Source of the DNA: Vibrio nitrifigilis | Lineage (GTDB): Bacteria; Pseudomonadota; Gammaproteobacteria; Enterobacterales; Vibrionaceae | Direction of reading: 5' to 3' | Assembly (NCBI RefSeq): GCF_015686695.1 | Contig: NZ_JADPMR010000004.1 | Coordinates: forward strand, 1,240,001-1,304,000 | Length of the DNA stretch: 64,000 bases | Part shown: positions 52,843 through 61,687 of the stretch, piece by piece | Layout: the number at the start of each line of letters is the position of its first letter | How positions within the stretch are numbered: position 1 is the first letter of the stretch | Program-made: the position numbers and the translations under genes | The notes under the pieces: model-generated | The model's input: only the letters and a program-made list of their open reading frames with translations | Told to the model about the DNA's origin: nothing | Database searches by the model: none

Positions 52843-53168
52843 GGGTTACAAAAGCAAAGTGTTTATATTTTTGCGCATAAAATCACACTAAGTCGTTATT
52901 TAATAATTACGTAATTACTCTAATTCCGGTATTATCTTTGGCACTGAATTGCTAGCAATCAGTTGGCTTAAAAAAAAAGAATGTCCAAATAAAACAACCC
53001 GTATCCAATGTCGTCTCATCATTGTTTGGATAACGAGGTATAAAACATTCGCAGGCTTAAAATCCCTTTCAGAACCTCTGAAGGGGATTTTTGCTTTCAG
53101 AGCAGTTAATTTTTAATATTGCTAACAAAACAGCGATCATAATGATGATCGCTGTAAAGATAGGTGGA
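52843..53168. other. Intergenic region with a possible small RNA
   Basis: 326 bases between the convergent EamA and DUF1289 genes. It holds an imperfect palindrome ACTGAATTGC/GCAATCAGT near 52944-52964, a second hairpin and a strong terminator, described separately. Confidence 0.5.
52975..53094 (+). ncRNA. Candidate small RNA ending in a strong terminator
   Basis: Hairpin TATCCAA (53002-53008)/TTGGATA (53026-53032), then a 13-pair terminator stem AATCCCTTTCAGA/TCTGAAGGGGATT (53061-53089) with an ACC loop and TTTTT. The terminator is 220 bases past the EamA stop, unusually far for its own 3' end, so a separate transcript from a promoter near TATTAT (about 52931) is possible. Not recognised as a known Vibrio sRNA. 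Confidence 0.4.
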
Positions 53169-53375
53169 TTAGTTATAATTATCCGCTCTAGCCTTTATTT
53201 GTGACATTCTTTTGGGTAACTCTTTACGCAAAATATTCAGGGCGTAAGGCTTCATTTTCTTCCAATTACTGCATTCTTCACGAGTTCTGCCGCACCCTAC
53301 ACACCAACCATTAGGGGCAGAGAAATCACAAATATCGATACAAGGACTCTTTGCTTTCTTCATAAGTTCTTTCAT
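53169..53375 (-). CDS. DUF1289 family small protein
   Basis: A 68-residue protein with the DUF1289 cysteine pattern: SPCIDICDFSAPNGWCVGCGRTREECSNW. The clustered cysteines suggest a metal or Fe-S site. Start at ATG 53375, preceded by AAGG; MKKAKS at 53363 is an alternative. The gene follows the 147-residue ORF after five bases, so the two form a short operon. Function unknown. Confidence 0.85.
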   Translation of the reverse strand: MKELMKKAKSPCIDICDFSAPNGWCVGCGRTREECSNWKKMKPYALNILRKELPKRMSQIKARADNYN

Positions 53376-53380
53376 TCGCC

Positions 53381-53824
53381 TTAACGATCAAGCTCGTGCA
53401 ATATTTGTTCAATACTGGCTTCAAGGGTTCGCAGACGATTAAACTCTTCAAATAATCGCTGCTCCAAATTCTTAAAGTTAAGAGGAAGCGTTCTCTGGCA
53501 AATACCATAGCTGTTATCGAGCATTTTATATCCCTTCCAACTATTAATTCGCTCGGCTTCGAGTTTGACTACTCGCTCAATGAACTCAGCCTGAGCAGGA
53601 CAATCTTCTTCAGCATGCACACAAACAGGGAATGATTTCTGTTTAATCTGGGGCGATTCAATAAATGTTTCAAAATGCACCCCACCTTGATTGTGGTTAA
53701 ACCAACTCTGTTTGTAGAGTTGCATATAATTACCACGATTATAAATTTCCCAATCGTCATTAAACCAGCTTGCTTGGCGAAGCATTTTCTCAAGGTTACG
53801 GAACACACCTTTTACATCTTTCAT
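53381..53824 (-). CDS. Hypothetical protein, operon with the DUF1289 gene
   Basis: A 147-residue acidic, soluble protein (MKDVKGVFRNLEKMLRQASWF...) with no signal or membrane segment. The middle GGVHFETFIE and the last 40 residues, a probable coiled helix (LEQRLFEEFNRLRTLEASIEQILHELDR), are the main features. I do not recognise a family, but the close coupling with a DUF1289 gene and ordinary codon use support it as a real gene. Confidence 0.65.
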   Translation of the reverse strand: MKDVKGVFRNLEKMLRQASWFNDDWEIYNRGNYMQLYKQSWFNHNQGGVHFETFIESPQIKQKSFPVCVHAEEDCPAQAEFIERVVKLEAERINSWKGYKMLDNSYGICQRTLPLNFKNLEQRLFEEFNRLRTLEASIEQILHELDR

Positions 53825-54327
53825 AAAATAAAACTCATCGAGAGGATAGACTGCTGTCTGTTAACTTTACGTTAAATGTTATAACATAACAAATGATGGA
53901 TCTAAATGATGATTTGCTAAATAATCCGTTAGGATAAAAAATTAGCGTTTACCCTACTACATCTTTGAGCTCTTTAAAGAACACAATCCTCCGTAAAGTA
54001 GCACCCAACATAGTCGTCACTTTCCCCTGAATTTATCATAACTTACATAGTCTTAGTTCTATCGACATTGTTGATACAACCATAAGTTGGTATTTTTGTG
54101 ATACTTCGAATTAGGACTAAGATTTTGTGTAGGATAGTTTCTTACAGAAAGCTAGTCCTGTATGCCCTTCACTCTATCGACAAATTCATCCGCTGGTTAA
54201 CATATGACAAAATCGCTTGGTACTCACACGTTTCAGCCAGATCACATTGAAAAATGTGGACAAACCTTGTCAGTGGCCTTATTAAATTAATATCTCACAG
54301 ATAATTTCAGGTATTGCAAGCATCCAT
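53825..54327. other. Intergenic region at the edge of the accessory block
   Basis: 503 bases with no ORF. AGGACTA (54113-54119) and TAGTCCT (54153-54159) form an inverted repeat, and TCTTAGTTCT near 54051 is a related inverted copy. No RNA or terminator was recognised. Confidence 0.4.
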
Positions 54328-55356
54328 TCAAGTGGTCAAATTCCTTATTCCACAACAGTTACGCCCATGAAAGGTTTTTCTCCAACGATTTGGAGTAACG
54401 GCGTAACGTTGCTTGAACTTGTCACGGAAGAGAAAGACTGAGCTGAAACCTGTTTTAGCCACTATCTGGTCAATATTTAGCTCGGTAGACTCAAGCAAAT
54501 CCTGAGCAAAATTAAGTCGTTCGGACGCTAACCATTCCCCAAATGCCATCCCTGTTGCCTTATGAAACTTACGGGTAAAGGTACGGCGAGTCATCATCAC
54601 TGAATTTGCAAGCTCATCAAGGGTATATTTACGACCAATATCGCTTCTGATTTTTTCCATCAATTCATTGATACGAGAATCCGATGTGGTTATAGGTATG
54701 GGTTGTTCAATAAATTGCGCCTGCCCGCCATCTCTATAAGGAGGTACCACCATCCTTCTAGCAATACGATTAGCAATTTTGCTGCTGTAGTATTTACGAA
54801 AAATATACAAACAGCAATCTATACCCGCAGCTGTGCCTGCAGATGTGATAACTCCATTATCTTCTACATACAACGCATTGGTATCGAGTGACGTTTCTGG
54901 AAAACGTCTAGTAAAATCTTCCTCCAATTCCCAATGAGTCGCCGCACGTTTTCCTGCTAGCAATCCAGAATAGGCTAGAACATACCCCCCAAGACACAAA
55001 CCGACCATTAGTGCGCCTCTCTTATTAGCTAGACGCAATGCCTCGATAAGCTGCGCATTTGGTCTTTCATCAATTGTTCGCCAATAAGGAACGATGATGA
55101 TATCAGCTTTTGCCAGTGACTCTAGGGTTGTTTTTGTATGAATTTCCATTCCAATATCAGATAAAATAGGACCCTCCTCCCCAGCAACAAACTGCAGGTT
55201 AAAGAAGCTTTCATGCAAACTGTCATTGCCAAACACAATACTTGGAATAGAAAGGTGAAATGGGCTGAACTTATTAAAGACAACAACAGAAACATTAGGT
55301 ACACGTGGCATTGTTTCAGCCGATAGAGTTTGGTGAGATGAAATTCTGTAAGACAT
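54328..55356 (-). CDS. GlxA/FtrA-type AraC regulator with DJ-1/PfpI-like domain
   Basis: A 342-residue regulator. The N-terminal half (about 18-205) is a DJ-1/PfpI-fold domain (VSVVVFNKFSPFHLSIPSIVFG, GLCLGGYVLAYSGLLAGKRAATHW, ITSAGTAAGIDCCLYI) with the nucleophile-elbow Cys in GLCLGG. The C-terminal half (about 225-325) has two AraC helix-turn-helices (TLDELANSVMMTRRTFTRKFHKATG, NIDQIVAKTGFSSVFLFRDKFKQRY). It is likely to sense a small molecule and control the detoxification cluster beside it. Last gene of the cluster, 60 bases from the MBL gene. Confidence 0.92.
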   Translation of the reverse strand: MSYRISSHQTLSAETMPRVPNVSVVVFNKFSPFHLSIPSIVFGNDSLHESFFNLQFVAGEEGPILSDIGMEIHTKTTLESLAKADIIIVPYWRTIDERPNAQLIEALRLANKRGALMVGLCLGGYVLAYSGLLAGKRAATHWELEEDFTRRFPETSLDTNALYVEDNGVITSAGTAAGIDCCLYIFRKYYSSKIANRIARRMVVPPYRDGGQAQFIEQPIPITTSDSRINELMEKIRSDIGRKYTLDELANSVMMTRRTFTRKFHKATGMAFGEWLASERLNFAQDLLESTELNIDQIVAKTGFSSVFLFRDKFKQRYAVTPNRWRKTFHGRNCCGIRNLTT

Positions 55357-55416
55357 TCAATTAAACCTGTTTGTGGAGCTACCAGTTATGGTAGCTCTAA
55401 CTATTAAATTTGAAAG

Positions 55417-56193
55417 CTATAGTGTGACAGTATCACCATCTTCTGGGATATAAACAAAATCAGTCAGTAAATTAATCGCAACATAGTCGCGCAGCTCCTG
55501 TCTTGTAACAAGTGCGTGGTTTACTGAGTCCATATGAGTAGCGATAATCTTTGCCTGGGGAAGAACAACATGCGTTTTTAATACATCTTCTTTACCCATA
55601 ATAATAGGACCATAACCAATCACGTGAGCCCAACCGGTGTTCAGAATGACTACGTCAGGGAGTTCCCGTTTCATTGTTTCTTCGACAGTCTGCGTCCAAA
55701 TAGTGTCTCCAGCTAGATAGAGCTTTTGTTCATCAGCATGAGAAAATATAACGCCGGTTACTTCAGCCAACATTTCTCCCAGCTCTTTATTTTCATAGGC
55801 TGCATCAGAACCATGTTGACAAGCAGTACGAATAAAGGAAATACCGCCGTAGTCGGTATCTTCAGAGAAAATCTCTACATTAGTAAAACCTTGTGATTGT
55901 AGTATTTGTACATCACCTTCGTGCTGCACAAAAATTAGCTTGTCTTTAGGGATTACATTAACAGCGATTTCATCCCAGTGATCTGGGTGAGTGTGAGTCA
56001 ACAACACCGCATCAACATCGATAATCTCTTCAATTGATAGCGGTAGCTCAACAGTTGGATTGCGTACGTCAGCATTTACCGTACCACCAAAGCCTGGGTA
56101 AGTACCTTTTGGTGCCAACATAGGATCAACAAGAAACTTCTTTCCTGCAAAGTCGATAATTTGCGTTGCGTTACGAATTTGAGTGATGTTCAT
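55417..56193 (-). CDS. MBL-fold metal-dependent hydrolase (UlaG-like)
   Basis: A 258-residue metallo-beta-lactamase-fold hydrolase of the YtnP/UlaG-like branch. Metal motif HTHPDHWD, second His in ACQHGSDAAYE, Asp in YLAGDTIW, and final His in IIATHMDSVNHAL. No signal peptide. The reaction is unknown; lactonase, phosphodiesterase or thioester hydrolysis are all possible. It has its own upstream region with TATAGCCA repeats, suggesting regulated transcription separate from the rest. Confidence 0.9.
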   Translation of the reverse strand: MNITQIRNATQIIDFAGKKFLVDPMLAPKGTYPGFGGTVNADVRNPTVELPLSIEEIIDVDAVLLTHTHPDHWDEIAVNVIPKDKLIFVQHEGDVQILQSQGFTNVEIFSEDTDYGGISFIRTACQHGSDAAYENKELGEMLAEVTGVIFSHADEQKLYLAGDTIWTQTVEETMKRELPDVVILNTGWAHVIGYGPIIMGKEDVLKTHVVLPQAKIIATHMDSVNHALVTRQELRDYVAINLLTDFVYIPEDGDTVTL

Positions 56194-56240
56194 AATATTG
56201 CTCCAGAATTGATTTTGTGGAGCTATTTTATGGATGATGA

Positions 56241-56277
56241 TATAGCCACAAAAGTGGCTATAAGGACACTTATAGCC
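56241..56277. promoter_or_regulatory. TATAGCCA palindrome and repeat, putative operator
   Basis: TATAGCCAC (56241-56249), AAAA, GTGGCTATA (56254-56262) form a perfect 9-base palindrome; a third TATAGCCA follows at about 56271-56278. It lies about 50 bases before the MBL start. Confidence 0.6.
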
Positions 56278-56326
56278 ATTATCGGGACAAAATAGTCATA
56301 TTCTTCAAGGCTCAGTATTAAGAATA

Positions 56327-56794
56327 CTATGACTTGAAAAAAATACGATTACCATACATGTAACAGATGAGTCCAATCAACATGATACCGAGTCCGGTAA
56401 AATGCCACCATTGAACCGGTCTTATCGGCATCTCAATTAAACCAAAACTATCGATACACAGACCAGTCGCTAATTGGCCAATAATAAATAAGAACATCAC
56501 ATTGGTAATACCAATTTTAGGGGCAAGAAATATCGTTGTGAAAACGAAAGCAGCTCCAATCACTCCACCAAGCCATTTCCAAGGAGATTGTTGAATGATA
56601 TTCGTAGAGAAACCATGCCAGTCCGCATATACAGCAGATGCTACACCGAGGCATAATGCGCCAACAGCAAATGATATAAACGCAGCAATTAGCGGTTGTC
56701 CACCGACTCCTGAACTTAAACGACTATTTACTGCCGCTTGAACAGATAACCCGGCCCCACCAGCTAGTGCCATCAAAAAATATAAAATATGCAT
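56327..56794 (-). CDS. DMT-superfamily small membrane protein (YdcZ/DUF606)
   Basis: A 155-residue membrane protein with five hydrophobic segments, half the size of a standard EamA transporter, matching the DUF606 (YdcZ-like) family: GGAGLSVQAAVNSRLSSGVG, PLIAAFISFAVGALCL and APKIGITNVMFLFIIGQL. These proteins are thought to work as dimers. The cargo is unknown; a metabolite of the neighbouring reductases or hydrolases is the simplest guess. Confidence 0.88.
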   Translation of the reverse strand: MHILYFLMALAGGAGLSVQAAVNSRLSSGVGGQPLIAAFISFAVGALCLGVASAVYADWHGFSTNIIQQSPWKWLGGVIGAAFVFTTIFLAPKIGITNVMFLFIIGQLATGLCIDSFGLIEMPIRPVQWWHFTGLGIMLIGLICYMYGNRIFFKS

Positions 56795-56860
56795 TTGTTA
56801 AACCAACCTACAACAGATTGAAAAGAGTTTAGTTTCTATACTTCTCTTCTATATCGAAGA

Positions 56861-57700
56861 TTAACGTGATAATCGCTTAACCAGTATTCTCCCAAGCTCT
56901 AAAGCAGAAGACGGATTCTGGCCTGTGATTAATTCACGATCAACAACAACATGGCTCGCCCATTTCGCACCGGCTTGGAACTTCGCCCCTGCATTAGTCA
57001 ACGCCGTTTCTGGCGTAAATTTCATCTGACCATCGTTAAACATTCCTTTAGCAGCCTGCTCTTCCTTATTAGTAAATGACACCATTTTATAACCAGAATA
57101 AATCCACCCAGAATCAGTTACCTTAGGGTTCCTTTCCAACTTAGAGGTATAAGCTTTGGCATCTGGCAATGACGATATCAGCGCAATAGGTCCGTGACAA
57201 AGTAAAGCAGTAGGCTTCCCCTCTGCATGAAATGCTCTCAATAGTTTCCCCATTTCTGGACTAACTGACAGATCCTGCATCGGAGCATGACCGCCTGGAA
57301 CAAATACCGCGTCAAATTTGTCGTAACCAATTTGTTCGACTCTGGATAAGCTGATCACCGGAGACTGCTCTGGCTCAGTAAGTTTAAGCTGTTGTAATAA
57401 CTTTAAATGTTCATCAAAAGCTCGTTGGTCGCCACCAAAATCTTTTACGCTAGCAGAATGCTTATCCATAGTGGGAGCATTACCAAGTGGTGTCGCAAAT
57501 GTAACTTCATCACCCGCATCCATCAGCAATTTGACCGGCTGCATTAATTCATTCAGATAAAAACCTGTTGAAAAAAGCTTTCCCCCTTTTAGCTCAAGCG
57601 AATTGCTATCAGATAATACGACCAATACATTCGCCGCATTTACCCATGAGCTAAAGGTAATAAACGTGATTGCGACGACGACTTTTCTTAAGTTACTCAT
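56861..57700 (-). CDS. Exported DJ-1/PfpI family protein
   Basis: A 279-residue DJ-1/PfpI-superfamily protein with an N-terminal hydrophobic signal (KVVVAITFITFSSWVNA), so probably periplasmic. Nucleophile Cys-His pair in ALLCHGPIALIS, Glu or His partner region in FVPGGHAPMQDLS, and TGQNPSSALELG at the end, typical of Hsp31-like glyoxalase III/deglycase members. Start ATG 57700 after GGAGATAT; longer starts would overlap the next gene. Likely role: handling of reactive dicarbonyls or related electrophiles. Confidence 0.88.
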   Translation of the reverse strand: MSNLRKVVVAITFITFSSWVNAANVLVVLSDSNSLELKGGKLFSTGFYLNELMQPVKLLMDAGDEVTFATPLGNAPTMDKHSASVKDFGGDQRAFDEHLKLLQQLKLTEPEQSPVISLSRVEQIGYDKFDAVFVPGGHAPMQDLSVSPEMGKLLRAFHAEGKPTALLCHGPIALISSLPDAKAYTSKLERNPKVTDSGWIYSGYKMVSFTNKEEQAAKGMFNDGQMKFTPETALTNAGAKFQAGAKWASHVVVDRELITGQNPSSALELGRILVKRLSR

Positions 57701-57719
57701 TTCGAGATATCTCCATTTA

Positions 57720-58415
57720 TTAACTAAGTAACGCATCTCGTATTGCTTCACCGACACCTGTCGCTGATTGTGGGTTTTGTCCGGTAATTAAAGTGCCATC
57801 AACAACAACATTACTTGTCCAGTCTGAGGCATGCTGATGCAAGGCACCACGTTTCTTCAGTTTACTCTCCAAGAGAAATGGCACAGCATCAACCATACCT
57901 ACCACATTCTCTTCAGAGTCGGTAAATGCGGCCACTTTCTTATCAGCGACCAAATATGAACCATCACTAAGTTTGACATTAACTAGTGCCGCAGGACCAT
58001 GACATACCGCAGCAACAACTTTTCCCTGCTCGTACATTTCTCGTGTGATGTCTTGGACGTAAGAATTTTGTGGAAAATCCCACATAGTTCCATGTCCACC
58101 GACGAACATAATTGCACTATAGTCCTCAGCCTTAACGTTAGATAAAGCAGCACTATTGGTTAACTTCTGCTGAAATGTACGGTCCATCCAATATTTAGCA
58201 TTTAAATCATCGGAGAAATCCACACCATAAACCGGAGGAAGCCCCCCTTGAATAGATGCAAATTCAGTAAAGATGCTGGCCTCGTCCAAAACATGCAGTG
58301 GATGAGTTAATTCTGGTAAATAAAAACCGGAGTCTTCATGCCCTGCTCCTAAGTCTTTATGACTAGTCAGAACAAAAAGAACAGGTTTGATTGAATTTGA
58401 TAATGAAGAAGACAT
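57720..58415 (-). CDS. Cytoplasmic DJ-1/PfpI family protein
   Basis: A 231-residue protein of the same family without a signal peptide. Elements GHEDSGFYLPELTHPLHVL, MFVGGHGTMWDF, AAVCHGPAALVNVKL (Cys-His nucleophile) and TGQNPQSATGVG match Hsp31/YhbO-like glyoxalase III relatives. With its exported neighbour 20 bases downstream it forms a cytoplasm-periplasm pair, probably from one transcript. Confidence 0.9.
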   Translation of the reverse strand: MSSSLSNSIKPVLFVLTSHKDLGAGHEDSGFYLPELTHPLHVLDEASIFTEFASIQGGLPPVYGVDFSDDLNAKYWMDRTFQQKLTNSAALSNVKAEDYSAIMFVGGHGTMWDFPQNSYVQDITREMYEQGKVVAAVCHGPAALVNVKLSDGSYLVADKKVAAFTDSEENVVGMVDAVPFLLESKLKKRGALHQHASDWTSNVVVDGTLITGQNPQSATGVGEAIRDALLS

Positions 58416-58490
58416 AAATAACCTTAAAAGTTAAATAGAGTGATTACCTTACCCTTCATGCATTAGGGCAAGGTAAGCTATTGGAATAAG

Positions 58491-59597
58491 TTAGAGAGGT
58501 ACACCGCTATATGGCAGATAATCCGTATAGCCGTGTTCATTGCCGCCATAATAAAGAGACTGATCGGGCTCCTGAATCGGCCAGCCATGGCGATAACGTT
58601 CAACTAAGTCAGGATTAGAAATATATTTTGCTCCGAACGCCGCGAGATCAATAATTCCATCAGAAAGTAACTGATTTGCTTTCTCTAAATTCATACCGCC
58701 AGCGAGAATCAATGTTCCCTTATAAGCTTCTCGGAATTTTTGTAAGAATCCATCCGGCATAGCCGGAGCTCCTCGGCTAGCCTGGTCCATAATGTGAACA
58801 TAGGCAATACCACGATTATTCAGTTCACGAGCCAAATGAAGGAAAGTGTCCTCTTCACCTTCAAAATCCCCCAGGTCATGTAAGCGACCAAATGGAGAAA
58901 GGCGGATACCCACACGTTCAACGCCAATACGTTCAACACATGCATCTACAACCTCGAGAGCAAAACGCACACGGTTTTCAATCGTTTCACTGCCATACTG
59001 ATCTTGACGATCATTAACCGCACCATTAATAAATTGCTCAACGAGATAACCATTTGCACCGTGAATTTCTACACCATCAAAACCAGCGGCAACGGCATTT
59101 ACAGCAGCCTGAGCAAAATCAGCAATCACATGCTGAACTTCCGCCGTTGTCAAACAGTGTGGCTTACTTGCAGGAACAAAACTCGGAACTCCATTGGAGT
59201 CATAACCGAATGCACTGCTGTTCACCGCTTGCTGACTCGTTGAACTTACAGGAAGCTCCCCATCTTTCTGCAATGAAGTATGGCTAATACGGCCCACATG
59301 CCATATCTGAGTAAAAATAAGGCTTCCAAGATCATGTACTCGGTTCGTTACCTTGCTCCAGGCATCTATTTGAGCCTGATTCCAGATCCCAGGACAGTCG
59401 ACGAAACCAGAGCCTTGCTGACTGATCGGCGTACCTTCAGTCACAATGAGTCCGGCATCCGAGCGCTGACCATAGTATCGAACAGTGCTCTCATTAGGTA
59501 TATTGCCTGGTGCTCTAGCCCTAGTCATAGGAGCAACAACGGCACGATTTTTTAAGGTTTTGCCATTTAATTTATAATCATCAAAAAGCACTGTCAT
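58491..59597 (-). CDS. Old yellow enzyme family alkene reductase (NemA-like)
   Basis: A 368-residue FMN enzyme that reduces activated C=C bonds (enones, N-ethylmaleimide, nitro compounds) with NAD(P)H. FMN/barrel landmarks are APMTRARAPGNIPNE, QIWHVGRISH and EIHGANGYLVEQFINGAVNDRQDQYGS, where His and Asn bind the substrate carbonyl, and the tail LVERYRHGWPIQEPD. Standard length. RBS AAGGAG precedes the ATG. Quinone- or electrophile-inducible in relatives. An AT-rich palindrome lies about 95 bases upstream. Confidence 0.95.
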   Translation of the reverse strand: MTVLFDDYKLNGKTLKNRAVVAPMTRARAPGNIPNESTVRYYGQRSDAGLIVTEGTPISQQGSGFVDCPGIWNQAQIDAWSKVTNRVHDLGSLIFTQIWHVGRISHTSLQKDGELPVSSTSQQAVNSSAFGYDSNGVPSFVPASKPHCLTTAEVQHVIADFAQAAVNAVAAGFDGVEIHGANGYLVEQFINGAVNDRQDQYGSETIENRVRFALEVVDACVERIGVERVGIRLSPFGRLHDLGDFEGEEDTFLHLARELNNRGIAYVHIMDQASRGAPAMPDGFLQKFREAYKGTLILAGGMNLEKANQLLSDGIIDLAAFGAKYISNPDLVERYRHGWPIQEPDQSLYYGGNEHGYTDYLPYSGVPL

Positions 59598-59689
59598 TCA
59601 GTTTTTCTCCTTAAATTGCAAAAGAGTAGATAACAGTGCCATGCTAGAGAACGGATAGTATGAATGGAATAGTGATTTGTTTATTAAGA

Positions 59690-59708
59690 ATATAAATAAA
59701 ATTTATAT
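59690..59708. promoter_or_regulatory. AT-rich palindrome upstream of the alkene reductase
   Basis: ATATAAAT-AAA-ATTTATAT, followed by CA. Nearly the same sequence recurs at 61669-61687. LysR operators are often interrupted dyads of this size. Confidence 0.55.
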
Positions 59709-59726
59709 CAGAAACAGAATAACTTT

Positions 59727-61253
59727 TTAATTTTTTAACTGTTTATTTTCTAATAAAAATGACAGCAATAGCGCAAGAAGCATGACACTACCACCAATCA
59801 CGAAAGACGCAGTAATTGCATGACTGAAAGCAAGTTCAATACTAGGCCTAAGGCCTGTCGGTAACGCTGCCACTGCTTCCATCCCTCCATTTATGATTCC
59901 CTGGACATCAATATCTGTACTGATTTGACTCAATCCATCATGAAGCTTGGTAGTCATGACACCTCCAGATACAGCGACCCCTAATGCCCCCCCAAGCGAA
60001 CGGATAAACGCCATACTTGCTGTTGCTTCACCCAAAGCGTTTTTGGGCGCAGCATTCTGAACGATCACAGTAGCATGCTGCATAGCGATCCCCATTCCCA
60101 AACCAAGGATTGCCAGTCCCATTAGAAACCAGTAAATGTCTTTTTGCATGTAGGCTAAAACAGCGAAAACACTTAACCCCAACGCTTCTAAAGCAATTCC
60201 GGCAATCATAAAGAGCTTAGGTCGATTCAGTTTTGAAGATATTTGGCCTCCGAAGACTGAAGTTAAAAGCATTGCTACAATTTGTGCGAGTAACATTGTT
60301 CCAGACTGTGCGGCAGTCAGTCCCAACACTAATTGGAAATAGAGTGGCAGAAAAACCATCGCACTCATCATCGCAAATCCCATACAACTAGTGGTAACAG
60401 AACCGATAGTAAAATTACGTATGTGGAATAAACTTAATGTAACGATCGGCTCGACAGCTTTACTCTCGACATGTATAAACAACGCGATAGAAATGAATGC
60501 AATCGTTGCGACCACCCCCGCCGTATAAGATTGCCATGGAAACAGTGTCCCCCCTAGGCTGAACAGCAACAGAATACTAGACGCTCCACACGCCATAGTA
60601 ACAGCTCCATAGACATCAATAACATGCTTCTTGCGTGCTGTTAGCGTAGGTAATGAGTTCCAAAGGATAAATATCGCAATAAGAGCGATAGGAACATTAA
60701 TATAAAAAATCCACCGCCACGACAGTGCTGTTGTCAATGCTCCACCAAGAATAGGTCCAGCAACTGCAGATATTGCAAAAGTACTAGTAAATAAGCCCTG
60801 ATAACGTATACGTTCCTTTGGTGTAACTACATCGCTGATCGTCGTCTGACATAGAGTCATGACTCCTCCAGCACCTATACCTTGGAACAAACGAAAAATA
60901 ATCAGTTGCGTCATCGACTGAGCAACACCACACAAAATCGACATCATCATAAATAAAGTGATAGCCAATAAAAGTAACCCTCTTCGACCATACATATCAC
61001 TAAATTTGCCGAAGATTGGTGTTGCAACCGTAGAACTGAGCATGAAAGCAGTTACTACCCAAGACAGATGAGCCAACCCTCCAAGTTCACTGGCCATAGC
61101 CGGTAGAGCCGTATTAACAATACTCTGATCTAAGGAGCCGAGAGACATTGCTAGCATTAGCCCAGCAAATATTGGGAGTAACGCCTTTAGAGGTAATTTT
61201 TCAGTCCCATTTCCCAATGGTTTATCAGAAATCTTTATATCTGTTGTTTTCAA
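59727..61253 (-). CDS. DHA2-family MFS multidrug efflux transporter
   Basis: A 508-residue, 14-helix proton antiporter of the EmrB/QacA type. Helix 1 reads LPIFAGLMLAMSLGSLDQSIVNTALP, the loop motif KFSDMYGRRGLLLLAI is the conserved motif A, and RLFQGIGAGGVMTLCQTTISDV is motif C-like. The frame opens with a TTG at 61253 with GGAG 13 bases ahead; no ATG is nearby. Such pumps export drugs and phenolic or quinone-like toxins. No partner membrane-fusion or outer-membrane gene is adjacent. Confidence 0.92.
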   Translation of the reverse strand: MKTTDIKISDKPLGNGTEKLPLKALLPIFAGLMLAMSLGSLDQSIVNTALPAMASELGGLAHLSWVVTAFMLSSTVATPIFGKFSDMYGRRGLLLLAITLFMMMSILCGVAQSMTQLIIFRLFQGIGAGGVMTLCQTTISDVVTPKERIRYQGLFTSTFAISAVAGPILGGALTTALSWRWIFYINVPIALIAIFILWNSLPTLTARKKHVIDVYGAVTMACGASSILLLFSLGGTLFPWQSYTAGVVATIAFISIALFIHVESKAVEPIVTLSLFHIRNFTIGSVTTSCMGFAMMSAMVFLPLYFQLVLGLTAAQSGTMLLAQIVAMLLTSVFGGQISSKLNRPKLFMIAGIALEALGLSVFAVLAYMQKDIYWFLMGLAILGLGMGIAMQHATVIVQNAAPKNALGEATASMAFIRSLGGALGVAVSGGVMTTKLHDGLSQISTDIDVQGIINGGMEAVAALPTGLRPSIELAFSHAITASFVIGGSVMLLALLLSFLLENKQLKN

Positions 61254-61686
61254 GGCTCTTTTGGCTCCTTTACATAGAACACCCTTCTAAATTAAGTTTT
61301 TTATCAATAGGTTATATACTTCATCGCAACTACATTAGATTTACTCGGTAATAAAAGATCTATAAGGAATGCTTTAAGAATCAGCCCTAACATCTTCATG
61401 GTGAATAGTTAAGGTAAGAACTTTAGCTTTAATTGGAAAAGCAGAATCATAGGGCTCTGTCCAATGAATTTATCTAAAGAAAAGATTAGGCACTCAAGAT
61501 TACTTTCTAGTGTAACCTAAAAATCTTGTCTGTGATTTTGTCCATCTTTTGATTAATGACTGACTTTAACTACAGTTTGTTAGTCAACAAAATAAAGCAC
61601 TAACATAAATAAAATCATGATATTACAGGACAGGAGCTATTTATGGCATATCAATTTATTTATTATTAATATAAATGAAATTTATA
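61254..61686. other. Intergenic region upstream of the efflux gene
   Basis: 433 bases, AT-rich, with the second ATATAAAT palindrome at its far end overlapping the stop of the LysR gene. No ORF was supported. Confidence 0.5.
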
Positions 61687-61687
61687 T
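61669..61687. promoter_or_regulatory. Second AT-rich palindrome
   Basis: ATATAAAT-GAA-ATTTATAT, identical to 59690-59708 except for one base in the centre, with the same flank TCA. Confidence 0.5.
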
